A stretch of DNA of 32,485 nucleotides from Isosphaeraceae bacterium (GTDB taxonomy: Bacteria; Planctomycetota; Planctomycetia; Isosphaerales; Isosphaeraceae): positions 1-32,485 of the forward strand of contig JAJPJC010000120.1 of NCBI GenBank assembly GCA_021324445.1, written 5' to 3'. The position numbers and the translations under genes were made by a program. Below are positions 26,101-32,485 of the stretch, piece by piece. Positions within the stretch are counted from its first letter, which is position 1. The number at the start of each line of letters is the position of its first letter. The notes under the pieces are model-generated. The model worked only from the letters and a program-made list of their open reading frames with translations. It was not told the DNA's origin and ran no database searches.

Positions 26101-27029
26101 GCCTTGACCAGGTCGGCGGTGTCCAGGGCGTTGGCATCGGGGAGCTGGAAGACGGCCAAGTTGGCCACGGGCGTGCCGTCGACCTTGCTGCTCATATCCT
26201 GGTTCTTGGCGCCCAGCTCGACCCGGCCGACGTCGCGGATGCGGACCACCCGACCGTCGTCCGTCCGCTTGACGATGGTCTTGGCGAACTGCTCCGGCTC
26301 GATCAGCCGGCCCAGCGTGGTCAGGGTGACCTGGGTCTGCTGGCCTGGAACCGTCGGGGACTGCCCAATCTGGCCGGCGGCGACCTGAAGGTTCTGCTCG
26401 CGCAGGGCGCGGACGACGTCGCCGGCGGTCATGTTCCGCACCGCCAGCTTGTCCGGGTCCAGCCAGATCCGCATGCTGTAGTCGCGCTGGCCGAACATCT
26501 TCACGTCGCTGATCCCCGGCAAACGCGCCAGCTCGGGCTGGAGGTGGATCTGCGCGTAGTTACTCAGGTAGAGCTGGTCGAAGCGCTTGTCGGGTGAGTA
26601 AATGCCGATGGCCATCAGGATATCCGGCGACTGCTTCTTGGTCGTCACCCCGGTTGCCTTGATGACGTCCGGCAAGAGCGGCATGGCCAGCGCGACCCGG
26701 TTCTGCACCAGCACCTGGGCCAGGTTCATGTCGACGCCGTGCCTGAAGGTCACGGTCAGGCTGTAGTTGCCGTCGTTGGCCGAGACCGACGACATATACA
26801 TCATGTTCTCGACGCCGTTGACCTGCTGCTCGATGGGGGCGGCCACTGTCTCGGCAACGACCTGGGCGCTGGCGCCTGGGTACTGGCAGGTCACCTGCAC
26901 CGTCGGCGGCGCGATCGGCGGATACAGCGCGAGCGGCAGGGCCCACAGGGCGATCGCGCCGGCGAGCGTGATCACGATCGAGAGGACCGTGGCGAAGATC
27001 GGGCGGTCGATGAAGTAGCGTGAGAACAC
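23151..27029 (-). CDS. RND multidrug efflux permease, HAE1 family, with repeat-containing periplasmic insert
   Basis: The 1292-residue product starts with GTG (VFSRYFIDRPIFATVLSIV); the Shine-Dalgarno is weak. TM4 aspartates (GIVVDDAIVVVEAVEHHIEH) and the TM10 Lys (VGLASKNAILIVEFAK) are present, so proton-coupled drug export is expected. It is clearly paralogous to the following permease, including the same lengthened TM6-TM7 linker (here about residues 505-610). The excess length is mainly one insert of about 130 residues (about 715-850) in the periplasmic porter domain, with several units of the type IDKLDPNLPEHLRAEL. The C-terminal helix after TM12 is basic (VRRIGGIVLGILTLSHLW). Family A repeats bracket the gene on both sides, and its TAG stop is part of one. 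It is co-oriented with the regulator, adaptor and second permease. Confidence 0.93.
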   Translation of the reverse strand: MFSRYFIDRPIFATVLSIVITLAGAIALWALPLALYPPIAPPTVQVTCQYPGASAQVVAETVAAPIEQQVNGVENMMYMSSVSANDGNYSLTVTFRHGVDMNLAQVLVQNRVALAMPLLPDVIKATGVTTKKQSPDILMAIGIYSPDKRFDQLYLSNYAQIHLQPELARLPGISDVKMFGQRDYSMRIWLDPDKLAVRNMTAGDVVRALREQNLQVAAGQIGQSPTVPGQQTQVTLTTLGRLIEPEQFAKTIVKRTDDGRVVRIRDVGRVELGAKNQDMSSKVDGTPVANLAVFQLPDANALDTADLVKAKIKELRKEFPEGVDYMIRYDTTPFIRESIQEVFKTLFDSVMLVALVVLLFLQNWRSAIIPLFAVPVGIVGTFAVMLAMGFSLNNLTLFGLVLAIGIVVDDAIVVVEAVEHHIEHGLAPRAATIKAMSEVSSPVIAVGLVLSSVFIPCAFITGITGQFFRQFALTIASSTIISTFNSLTLSPALAAMLLKPKGKGGSRVLPWPVYLILGGWVGYSWLGPYLLPQAGGTTLHAGTAFASYVFDLAESAGLPPKRAAALAGVLLGALAGWTASRPLDRVLGWFFDRFNRGFQATARGYARLVGGLLRVFVLVLLVYGGLLVLTYEGFIRTPRGFIPSQDMGYLLVNVQLPDSAALERTQAVIDTINEIAHQTPGVDATVGIAGQSILLNAYGSNFGTMFITLKPFDQRHGSLVDRFFRWLDLWVDLEKLDPDMPERLKAELAECTRWERIDKLDEKLQGDPRGPRWLTAELAPYVRNGRIDKLDPNLPEHLRAELIRSTRIERLDPKQPEYHRIPPQLAKELAAHTLGHRLRNWLRLPPEEPSLYYETVMGQLYGRLGARIHDAEITIFGPPPVRGVGRAGGYMIMIEDRGDLGPKVLQEQTENIVAEANKQPALLRNASVFRANVPQVYLDVDRTACMLKGVQLQDVFESLQVYLGSLYVNDFNLFGRTWQVIAQAEAKYRDQKDDIRRLRVRNQSGTMVPLGALADVRDINGPLVLTRYNMYPAASINGSARPGVSTGTAIAVMEELARAELPKAMSFEWSELAYLELQAGNTAMIVFAFSIVMVFLVLAAQFESWSMPLAVILSVPLCILSALAGVNAAKMDINIFTQIGLVVLVGLASKNAILIVEFAKVIHRSGKPIREATLESCRLRLRPIIMTSMAFILGVIPLLFSHGAGAEMRQTLGMAVFSGMIGVTLFGVVLTPVFFYIIDTVSESHFFASPRVRRIGGIVLGILTLSHLWRPSRWPWRRNAQRPAGVESEPWT
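24480..24890 (-). other. Insert of about 130 residues with KLDP repeats in the RND permease
   Basis: Aligned by eye with the tandem paralogue, the shared sequence stops after FITLKPFDQRHGS and resumes at VMGQLYGRLGARI. Between them are repeated units: EKLDPDMPERLKAEL, IDKLDEKLQGDPRG followed by LTAEL, IDKLDPNLPEHLRAEL, and LDPKQPEYHRIPPQLAKEL. The consensus is (I/E)(D/E)KLDPxxPExLxAEL, spaced roughly 25-30 residues, charged and probably helical. In AcrB-type proteins this site is in the PC1 porter subdomain, facing the periplasm. Confidence 0.75.
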
Positions 27030-27042
27030 GGGCTGGGCTCGC

Positions 27043-27100
27043 GTAGGTCAGGCTCTCCAGCCTGACAGGATTCCACGTCAGGCTGGAACGCCCGACCTAC
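27043..27100. repeat. Family A paired-hairpin repeat between adaptor and RND genes
   Basis: GTAGGTCAGGCT-CTCC-AGCCTGAC (27043-27066) is followed by a degenerate partner, GTCAGGCTGGAACGCCCGAC ending CTAC (27077-27100). It fills most of the 77-base gap between the adaptor stop codon and the GTG start of the first permease. Confidence 0.8.
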
Positions 27101-27106
27101 TTCAGT

Positions 27107-28525
27107 TCAATGGCTGCCGCGTTGGCTGGTGCGGGAGCGATTGGGGCTGCCGCGGGGTGGGTTGATCGGGGCGATTGGCGTGCGGGAGGCTTGGGGCGTG
27201 GGGGCCTGGGAGCCGGCCGCGGCGGGGGCACCGGGACCGGCCGGCGCGGGCATGATCGGCGGTCGGTGCGCCTCCGACTTCTCGGCGGTCTTGCCGGGGT
27301 CGGGGCCCGCGGCGGTCTTCTCATCGAACTTCTCGACCTTGACCTCGATCCCCGGCCGGAGCCGCTGCATCCCGGCGACCACGACCCAATCGCCCGGCTC
27401 GATCCCCTTCTCGATCTCCCGGTAGCCGTTGCGGAGGACGCCGGGCGTCCCGATGTCGCGCACCGCAGCCAGGTAGACCGGTTCCCCCTTCTCGCTGAGG
27501 ACCGTTTTCCCCTGGCCGTCCTTCTTCTCCTTGACCACGAAGACGGTCTTGCGGCCCTGGTCGGGGACCAGCGACCGCTCCCGGATCAACAACGCCTTGT
27601 GCGGCTCCCCGATCGGCAGCCGCACCTTCACGAACAGGCCCGGGACGATGAACCGGTTGCCGTTGCGGTCGGCCGGGTTGTTGATCTTGGCACGGAAGCG
27701 CAAGGTGCCGGTCTGGGCGTCGACTCGGTTGTCGGTGAAGTCGACAATGCCCTCGTGCGGGTAATCGGTTTCATCCGAGAGGCCGATCTGGACCGGTACC
27801 TCCTTGGCGCCCTGGGCCCGGACCTTCAACTTGCCCTCCTGCATCAACCGCTTGATCCGGAGCATGGCCTGCTCGTGGACGTCGAAATAGACATACAGCG
27901 GATCCAGGCTGACGATCGAGGTCAGGATGGTGTCATCGGCCTTGATCAGGTTGCCGGGGTCGACCATCCGCCGGCTGAGCATTCCCGCAATCGGGGCCTG
28001 GACCTCGGTCCACTCCAGGTTGAGCCGGGCCAGATCGCGGTTGCCCTTGGCGACCTCCAGGTTGGCCACCGCCTCCTTGTAGTCGCCCTCGTACCGGTCA
28101 TACTCCTCCTGACCGACGGCCGCGCGCGCCTTGAGGTTCTTGACGCGCTCGTAGTCGCGCCGCAGCCGCTCCACGTGGGCTTCATATTGCTTCACGGTCC
28201 CCTCGGCCCGGTCCAGGTCGGCCCGGTACTGGCGGTCGTCGATCTGGAAGAGCTTGGTGTTCGCTTCGACCATATCGCCATCTTTGAAGTAGACCGGGTT
28301 CATCAGGTAGCCCGAGACCCGCGCGCGCACCTGCACCGAGTAGATCGCCTCGGTCCAGCCGGGGAACTCCTCGTAATCGGTCACTTCCTGGGTGATCGGC
28401 AGGTCATAGACGGCGATCGGGGTCGTCTTGACCGGCCCGGACTGCGCCTGCTGACACCCCGTCGCCGCCACCGCCGCCCACCACGGGACTGTCAGGACCA
28501 CCCACCACCGCCGATTCATGACCAT
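27107..28525 (-). CDS. RND efflux membrane-fusion (periplasmic adaptor) lipoprotein, HlyD/AcrA type
   Basis: The 472-residue product starts at ATG 28525, five bases after GGAGG; an ATG two codons later is possible. The N-terminus MVMNRRWWVVLTVPWWAAVA ends in AATGC, a lipobox-like site with Cys at about residue 24. Then come the barrel-sandwich half (VRARVSGYLMNPVYFKDGDM), a short coiled-coil hairpin (AHVERLRRDYERVKNLKARA), the second lipoyl half (WTEVQAPIAGMLSRRMVDPG) and the beta-barrel (NPADRNGNRFIVPGLFVKVR). The adaptor would bridge the RND permeases downstream to an outer-membrane channel. A tail of about 90 residues rich in Pro/Ala/Ser/Arg (from about residue 385) is longer than usual. 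Its first 41 codons overlap the 3' end of the regulator gene in another frame. Confidence 0.92.
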   Translation of the reverse strand: MVMNRRWWVVLTVPWWAAVAATGCQQAQSGPVKTTPIAVYDLPITQEVTDYEEFPGWTEAIYSVQVRARVSGYLMNPVYFKDGDMVEANTKLFQIDDRQYRADLDRAEGTVKQYEAHVERLRRDYERVKNLKARAAVGQEEYDRYEGDYKEAVANLEVAKGNRDLARLNLEWTEVQAPIAGMLSRRMVDPGNLIKADDTILTSIVSLDPLYVYFDVHEQAMLRIKRLMQEGKLKVRAQGAKEVPVQIGLSDETDYPHEGIVDFTDNRVDAQTGTLRFRAKINNPADRNGNRFIVPGLFVKVRLPIGEPHKALLIRERSLVPDQGRKTVFVVKEKKDGQGKTVLSEKGEPVYLAAVRDIGTPGVLRNGYREIEKGIEPGDWVVVAGMQRLRPGIEVKVEKFDEKTAAGPDPGKTAEKSEAHRPPIMPAPAGPGAPAAAGSQAPTPQASRTPIAPINPPRGSPNRSRTSQRGSH

Positions 28526-29261
28526 GGGCGCCTCCGAAGATTCCCTGTTCCGATCCCTGGGCCTGTGAGGTCTCTCTCTGGTGCTCGCTGGCCGGTGTGC
28601 TCGTGCCATTGAGGGTCGCCCCCTGGCGGCGATGCCGCTCCGGCTCGGAGAGGATGCCGCGGAAGATGATGTCGAGGATCTCCCGGGCCTGGACCGCCGC
28701 CGGCTTGGGCTGGCCATTGAATAAGTTGGTGACCATGATCCCGTAGAGCACGTTGCTCACCACGTCGGTAATCTGCTCGGCGGGGATCTCCCGGACCCGC
28801 CCCTCCGCGATCAGCTCGCGATAGAACTGCCGCCAGCGCTCGATGTTGACTTCGCGATACTCGAAATACGTCGGCCGCTTGCGGTCCTTGAAGTAGGCCC
28901 GCTCCTGGATCAACAGCTCGACGAACGAGGGATGCTCGGCGAAGAACTGGAGGAAGGTCGCAATCGCCCGCTCGATCCGGATCAGCTTGTCGTCAATCCC
29001 GTCAACGTTCGCGTCGATCCGCTCCTGCATCTTGCGCATCACCCGGTCGGTCGCCGCCAGGAACAGCTCGCGCTTGCTGGGGAAATGCCGGTAAATCGTC
29101 CCCTTCCCCACCCCCAGCCGTTCCGCCAACGCCTGGGTCACCGCGTCCGAGAAGCCGTGCTCGGCAAACAGCTCGGTCGCTGCCTCTAGGATCTCCTCGC
29201 ACCGCGCAAGGTTCGCTTCCTCGCAGCACCGCTTCACCTTCTTCGCAATCCCGTCTCCCAT
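28404..29261 (-). CDS. TetR/AcrR-family transcriptional regulator of the efflux operon
   Basis: The 285-residue product starts MGDGIAKKVKRCCEE at ATG 29261, with AAGGGGG four bases upstream. The N-terminal helix-turn-helix is clear (ATELFAEHGFSDAVTQALAE, then RLGVGKGTIYRHFPSKREL, residues about 28-67). The ligand-binding domain runs to about residue 210 (TDVVSNVLYGIMVTNLF, then REILDIIFRGILSEPERH). Beyond this is an unusual Gly/Ser/Ala-rich extension of about 75 residues, the last 40 of which overlap the adaptor gene by 122 bases. It may be an incidental read-through of the frame or a real extension. As first gene of the efflux operon, downstream of an operator-like palindrome, it probably represses its own operon until bound by a drug. 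Confidence 0.9.
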   Translation of the reverse strand: MGDGIAKKVKRCCEEANLARCEEILEAATELFAEHGFSDAVTQALAERLGVGKGTIYRHFPSKRELFLAATDRVMRKMQERIDANVDGIDDKLIRIERAIATFLQFFAEHPSFVELLIQERAYFKDRKRPTYFEYREVNIERWRQFYRELIAEGRVREIPAEQITDVVSNVLYGIMVTNLFNGQPKPAAVQAREILDIIFRGILSEPERHRRQGATLNGTSTPASEHQRETSQAQGSEQGIFGGAHGHESAVVGGPDSPVVGGGGGDGVSAGAVRAGQDDPDRRL

Positions 29262-29281
29262 CGATCCCCCTTGACAAGTAC

Positions 29282-29299
29282 GGACTGACCGGTCAGTCC
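29282..29299. promoter_or_regulatory. Perfect 18-bp palindrome, probable TetR-family operator
   Basis: GGACTGACCGGTCAGTCC reads identically on both strands. It lies three bases downstream of the -10 box, across the likely transcription start and 21 bases before the regulator ATG, so a bound repressor would block initiation. TGACCGGTCA-like cores are typical of TetR/AcrR operators. Confidence 0.8.
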
Positions 29300-29301
29300 A
29301 C

Positions 29302-29329
29302 ATTCTAAAGAAGGATCTCCGCGAGTCAA
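29302..29329 (-). promoter_or_regulatory. Sigma70-like promoter of the efflux operon
   Basis: On the minus strand TTGACT (29329-29324) and TAGAAT (29307-29302) are separated by 16 bases; each matches five of six consensus positions. The operator palindrome follows at once, and the regulator start codon is about 40 bases downstream of the -10 box. Confidence 0.75.
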
Positions 29330-29625
29330 TGGTCCGAGAATCCGGTTCTTGCGGATCCTGCACCCTCGGCGGTCCTGACGGTTTGGCCCGCTTTCTCCTC
29401 TTGACCCTTATATTTATCCTGATCAGCCTAATTTTCGTAAATTGCGCAGAGTTTCCTCGTAAGGTCTGTTACCTCTGGGGGAGCCGAATTCAGGCGGGGC
29501 GGGGCAGACGCCATACAGATTTCGTAGGGTGGGTGAAAACCACCGATCACCAAGATTGTCAAGACGTTGCGTTGGTGGGTTTCACCCACCCTACAACCGT
29601 CAGACACGTCTTCGGCAACCGACTC
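29330..29625. other. Intergenic stretch between amine oxidase end and efflux promoter
   Basis: No gene is visible. It contains an AT-rich island at about 29397-29450 (including TTATATTTATCC and the palindrome CTGATCAG), out of keeping with the GC-rich surroundings, and a family B repeat. No promoter with two good boxes was found in the island. Confidence 0.5.
29524..29594. repeat. Family B paired-hairpin repeat downstream of the amine oxidase gene
   Basis: GTAGGGTGGGTGAAAACCAC (29524-29543) is mirrored by GTGGGTTTCACCCACCCTAC (29575-29594) across about 30 bases. It begins 31 bases past the amine oxidase stop codon. It is nearly identical in arm sequence and spacing to the copy at 32413-32485. 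Confidence 0.85.
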
Positions 29626-31677
29626 TTACAGTCCGCTGGAACGCGGTGAGGGCGGCGGCAGGTCCATCGCGGGGTTGCGGTCGAAGAACCCATCGGGCCT
29701 GAGCAGGAAGCCGACGGAGGAGACCGGCATCACGGGCCAATCTTCGAGCCGGGGGATATGGGTCTGGCCGAAGGTGTACCAGACGACGAGGTCGCGCGCC
29801 TCGAGGGGGCGATCGGCCTTGGTCCACCTGGGCAAGCCATCGCCGCCGGGGTTCTGGTTGGGATAGTCGCCGGTCGGATAGCGTTCCGCGCGATCATAGG
29901 GAGTGACCCAGAGGTTCCGGGTCAGGAAGCCCGCCCGCTGGAGCACCGCGGCGCCGGGCTGCGCGAAGGGGAGCACGTTCTCCCCCGGGCAGAGGCGATA
30001 GGCCACCGGTTGGCCCATGACGTTCTCGCGACCGGGGTTGACGACGCGCCAGAACCGCGCGGAGAGCGGGTTGGTCCTGCGCTGGGCCTCCGACTCCTTG
30101 CGGAGCGGCGTCGACTCGGCGAAGAACGCGTTGCCGTGCGGATTGTCGGGACCGGCGGGGACGCTCCGGGTATTCACCTCGTGGACCGTGTTGGTCTCGC
30201 CGTCGACGGCGAAGTCGAGGCGGGCGCTGAAGAAATGCTGGTGATAGGGGGCGTTCACCTGCGGTGCGACCTCCGTCCCGAATCGCGGTGCCTCGCCCGG
30301 CTTCAAGCCCGTCGTGTTCATGATCCCGGTCAGCTTGACTTCCATCTGGATCGTGCCGTCCTGGTAGAAGTACCAGTAGTAGCCATATTCGTAGTTGCCC
30401 AGCGTGGCGACCATCGAGACGGCCAGGCGGCGCGCGCGGCGAACCTCCGACTGGTTGGTCCGCCAGTCGGTGTGCTTCCAGAGCATGCCGGCATCTTCCT
30501 CGTGCAGGCAGATTGCATTCTTGATCGTGACCGGACGACCGCGGCTGTCGGCCAGGTGGCCGTCGAAGTAGCGGATCGTGCCCAGGCAGTCGCAGCCCAG
30601 GGCCAGCGAGTTGGCCATCATCCCCACGCCGTATTCCCCCATATCGAAGGCGTTCTTGCGGTAAGCCGACTCCTTCGGGTCGGCGTAGGGGACGATCATC
30701 TCGGCGATCGAGGCCCGGTACAGGATGGGGCGGCCCTCGTAGCGGACCGTGTAGAGCACCAGCCCCTCGCGGGGATTGAAGCCCACCCGCAGGTCCCATT
30801 TCTGCCACTGCACGTCGTGGCCACGGATCGTGAAGCTCGTGCCCTCCGGCTGCTGGACCTCCAGCGGCTTAAGGTCGCTCCGCATCTCCTTGATATAGCT
30901 CCGCGCCCAGTTGCCGGCCTGGGGCGGTAGGGCGACCGCTCCATAATCCTCGATCCGGAGGACTTCCTTGCGGTTAAGGTCGACCACCGCGACGATCCCC
31001 TCCAGCGGGCGGGCGTAACCGTTATCGTTGGGCTCGGAGCGGACCCAGCACAGCGCGCGGGAGAGCCGCTTGCCGCGATCCTCCGGCGGCTCGTTGCCGT
31101 AGTGGCCGGCCGACCAGGCGTCGACCATGACCAGGTTGACATCCTCGACCCCGCGTTTCTTCAGCGCCGCGCGGAAGGCCGGCGAGCGCCGGGCCGCCTC
31201 CTCGCACTCCAGGAACTCGTCGGTCATGATCGGCGGCTGGACGCCTTCGGGCAGGGCGTCGTAGCGGGTGACGGTCTCACGGCCCAGGTCGACCACGGCC
31301 TCGAAGCCGCGACCGGTCGCGTTGTCCAGCAGGATCAGGAACGCCTCGCGCGGGCAGCCACCATCGCTGCGTGGGTGGAGGACCACGTCCTTGAGCGGCT
31401 CGTTCAAGGTCACGCTTACAAACCGGACCGATTCCGGCAGCCGCCGCTCCTTGCGAACGGTTGCGACCGCCCGCTGGATCTCGGCCGGATCCAGGGGATC
31501 GAGGGGATGCCGGGCGGAGGAGACCTTCGCGGAAGAAGGCGGAACCGGCGGGTCCACGGGATCATTGGGGCCGCGGCGCGGAGCCTGGGCGGAGGCCGTT
31601 GGGTGCACGGCGAGGAGCCCCAGGAGGGCGGGAAGGGCGAACCTGATCGATGTCCTGAGGTGTCTCGCTTGCGCCAT
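29626..31677 (-). CDS. Secreted copper (TPQ) amine oxidase
   Basis: The 683-residue product starts MAQARHLRTSIRFALPALLG at ATG 31677 (GGGGGAG upstream) with a signal peptide ending in ASAQA. The catalytic domain is clear: the catalytic-base Asp in AFDMGEYGVG (about 342), the cofactor Tyr in LGNYEYGYYWYF (about 428), two copper His in YHQHFFSARLD (about 477-479) and the third in GQTHIPRLEDWPVMP (about 638). The N-terminal part (LDPAEIQRAVATVRKER, FVSVTLNEPLKDVVL) is the N2/N3 region. The enzyme oxidises primary amines to aldehydes with release of ammonia and hydrogen peroxide, using self-made topaquinone, here presumably in the periplasm. It could supply nitrogen or carbon from amines. A linked dehydrogenase or transporter is not seen. 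Confidence 0.93.
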   Translation of the reverse strand: MAQARHLRTSIRFALPALLGLLAVHPTASAQAPRRGPNDPVDPPVPPSSAKVSSARHPLDPLDPAEIQRAVATVRKERRLPESVRFVSVTLNEPLKDVVLHPRSDGGCPREAFLILLDNATGRGFEAVVDLGRETVTRYDALPEGVQPPIMTDEFLECEEAARRSPAFRAALKKRGVEDVNLVMVDAWSAGHYGNEPPEDRGKRLSRALCWVRSEPNDNGYARPLEGIVAVVDLNRKEVLRIEDYGAVALPPQAGNWARSYIKEMRSDLKPLEVQQPEGTSFTIRGHDVQWQKWDLRVGFNPREGLVLYTVRYEGRPILYRASIAEMIVPYADPKESAYRKNAFDMGEYGVGMMANSLALGCDCLGTIRYFDGHLADSRGRPVTIKNAICLHEEDAGMLWKHTDWRTNQSEVRRARRLAVSMVATLGNYEYGYYWYFYQDGTIQMEVKLTGIMNTTGLKPGEAPRFGTEVAPQVNAPYHQHFFSARLDFAVDGETNTVHEVNTRSVPAGPDNPHGNAFFAESTPLRKESEAQRRTNPLSARFWRVVNPGRENVMGQPVAYRLCPGENVLPFAQPGAAVLQRAGFLTRNLWVTPYDRAERYPTGDYPNQNPGGDGLPRWTKADRPLEARDLVVWYTFGQTHIPRLEDWPVMPVSSVGFLLRPDGFFDRNPAMDLPPPSPRSSGL

Positions 31678-31946
31678 GACGATGCTCCCCCAGCGGTGAG
31701 CGGTGCCTGCGGCGACCCCGTGAGTGGAGTCTGACTCCAGAGGGGCGCGAGCGGCCCAGTGCCGGCTCGCTCCCGACGTCGTCGCTTCTACCACAGCTTG
31801 CCTCTCGAAGGAAATAACCGACTCGTTCCGCACCGGCGCGGTCTCGGGTCCTTCCGGGCTCGAGATCGTCGTGGCGGCCAATCTCCGGAGCCAGCCGGCG
31901 AATGGCTGTTGAAGAAACCGGTGGTGGCCTGACGGAGGGAGCACCC

Positions 31947-32207
31947 ATGCTCGACTTGCTCGGCTTATCGCAGGAATTCACTGACCAGGATGCGCTCCGG
32001 CTGCGCCGGATCGAACAGAAGCTCGACCTGATCCTGGCCCACCTGGGGATCGAGTTCTCCGTGACCTCGACCCTCGCGCCGGAGGTGCGCGCGCTGGCCG
32101 ATCGCGGGGACAAGATCGGAGCGATCAAGCTCCTCCGCCAGGTCACCGGAGCCGGCCTGGCGGCGGCCAAGCAGGAGGTCGAGGCGTACCTGGACCGAAA
32201 GCGCTGA
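31947..32207 (+). CDS. Small protein with a ribosomal L7/L12 C-terminal-domain-like segment
   Basis: The 86-residue product starts MLDLLGLSQEFTDQDALRLR at ATG 31947 with GGAGGGAG seven bases upstream; a frame-extended start at 31902 lacks a binding site. After a helical segment (LRRIEQKLDLILAHLGIEF) the C-terminal half reads ALADRGDKIGAIKLLRQVTG, then AGLAAAKQEVEAYLDR, which is the alpha-beta pattern of the L7/L12 C-terminal domain (IxAIKxxRxxTGxGLxxAKxxVE). The hinge and N-terminal dimer domain of true L12 are absent, so it is not the ribosomal protein itself. Such solitary domains occur in planctomycetes and actinobacteria as proteins of unknown role. It is divergent from the amine oxidase gene, with a 269-base gap. 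Confidence 0.8.
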   Translation: MLDLLGLSQEFTDQDALRLRRIEQKLDLILAHLGIEFSVTSTLAPEVRALADRGDKIGAIKLLRQVTGAGLAAAKQEVEAYLDRKR

Positions 32208-32412
32208 GCACCTCGACCCGACACAACGCCGGCAGCAGAGGCAATTCCGGTTGGGGGACTGGAGTTCCTGATTGGCCTGCGCCTCTACGGCACGGCCTGT
32301 TATACTGGGTCGCAGTTAGCCCGGTCGTTGACTGCGGGTGATGACCCCTTCCGACCCAGGCGCGGTGAGCTGCCTCTGAGAGTCTGTCTCGGAAGGGTGG
32401 GGAAGTCGATGT

Positions 32413-32485
32413 TGTAGGGTGGGTGAAACCCACCGATCTTCAAGCCCGCCAAGGTCTTCCGGTGGTGGGTTTCACCCACCCTACA
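32413..32485. repeat. Family B paired-hairpin repeat at the right edge
   Basis: TGTAGGGTGGGTGAAACCCA continuing to CC (32413-32434) is repeated in perfect inversion at 32464-32485, a 22-bp terminal inverted repeat. Each arm also folds on its own (GGTGGGT-GAA-ACCCACC). The element ends exactly at the window edge. Confidence 0.88.

Noticed and set aside
19364..28612. Plus-strand open frames of about 500-950 residues across the efflux genes
   Set aside because: Gln/Asp/His/Arg-rich low-complexity translations antisense to clearly recognisable RND and adaptor genes.
31678..31944. Upstream extension of the amine oxidase frame
   Set aside because: The signal peptide begins at 31677 with a good ribosome binding site; an 89-residue leader before it would bury the signal sequence.
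32270..32310. Plus-strand TATACT as a promoter -10 box
   Set aside because: No acceptable -35 element at 16-18 bases upstream and no gene downstream inside the window.
1..32485. CRISPR array, tRNA/rRNA genes, prophage or complete insertion sequence
   Set aside because: No regularly spaced direct repeats, cloverleaf-like sequences, transposase or phage structural genes were recognised anywhere in the window.

Overview
The window looks like a planctomycete chromosome, most plausibly Isosphaeraceae or a close relative. The evidence is high GC; two surface or exported proteins carrying the planctomycete LE(P/D)R-x-(M/L)LS N-terminal motif; an ECF sigma factor translationally coupled to a giant Ser/Thr kinase with WD40-like and TPR regions; tandem RND permeases; and many intergenic palindromic repeats. 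This is assigned by family knowledge, not by a database search.

Left part (1-10.2 kb): a very large repeat-rich surface protein runs off the left edge on the minus strand (start 5195). It is followed by a remnant of a c-type cytochrome, a small five-helix membrane protein, an arylsulfotransferase-like exported protein with its own LEDR-type motif, a 780-base gene-free stretch with a MITE-like inverted repeat, and an overlapping plus-strand pair of unknown small genes.

Middle (10.2-19.5 kb), all minus strand: a housekeeping series in the order trmL, rplY, pth, rpsF, ssb, rplI, then the ECF sigma / kinase pair with a 4-base ATGA overlap. The usual rpsR between ssb and rplI is absent. The ssb reading frame is broken by an apparent -1 shift before its acidic DDVQDEEDIPF tip. 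L9 carries a basic N-terminal extension of about 50 residues.

Right part (19.5-29.3 kb): an efflux operon on the minus strand, TetR-type regulator, lipoprotein membrane-fusion protein, and two HAE1-type RND permeases, with trmL only 12 bases further on. A sigma70-like promoter followed immediately by a perfect 18-bp palindrome precedes the regulator, which suggests autorepression and induction of the whole operon. One permease carries an unusual periplasmic insert of about 130 residues containing KLDP-type repeats. No outer-membrane channel gene is present in the window.

Far right (29.6-32.5 kb): a secreted copper amine oxidase (minus), and, divergently, a small protein resembling the C-terminal domain of ribosomal protein L7/L12.

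Two families of paired-hairpin repeats run through the window. Family A (GTAGGTCAGGC...GCCTGAC) sits between co-oriented, probably co-transcribed genes and twice supplies the stop codon of the upstream gene. Family B (GTAGGGTGGGTGAAACCCACC) sits just past the ends of transcription units. No tRNA, rRNA, CRISPR array, transposase or integrase gene was seen. Most long plus-strand open frames in this GC-rich DNA are antisense shadows of minus-strand genes.
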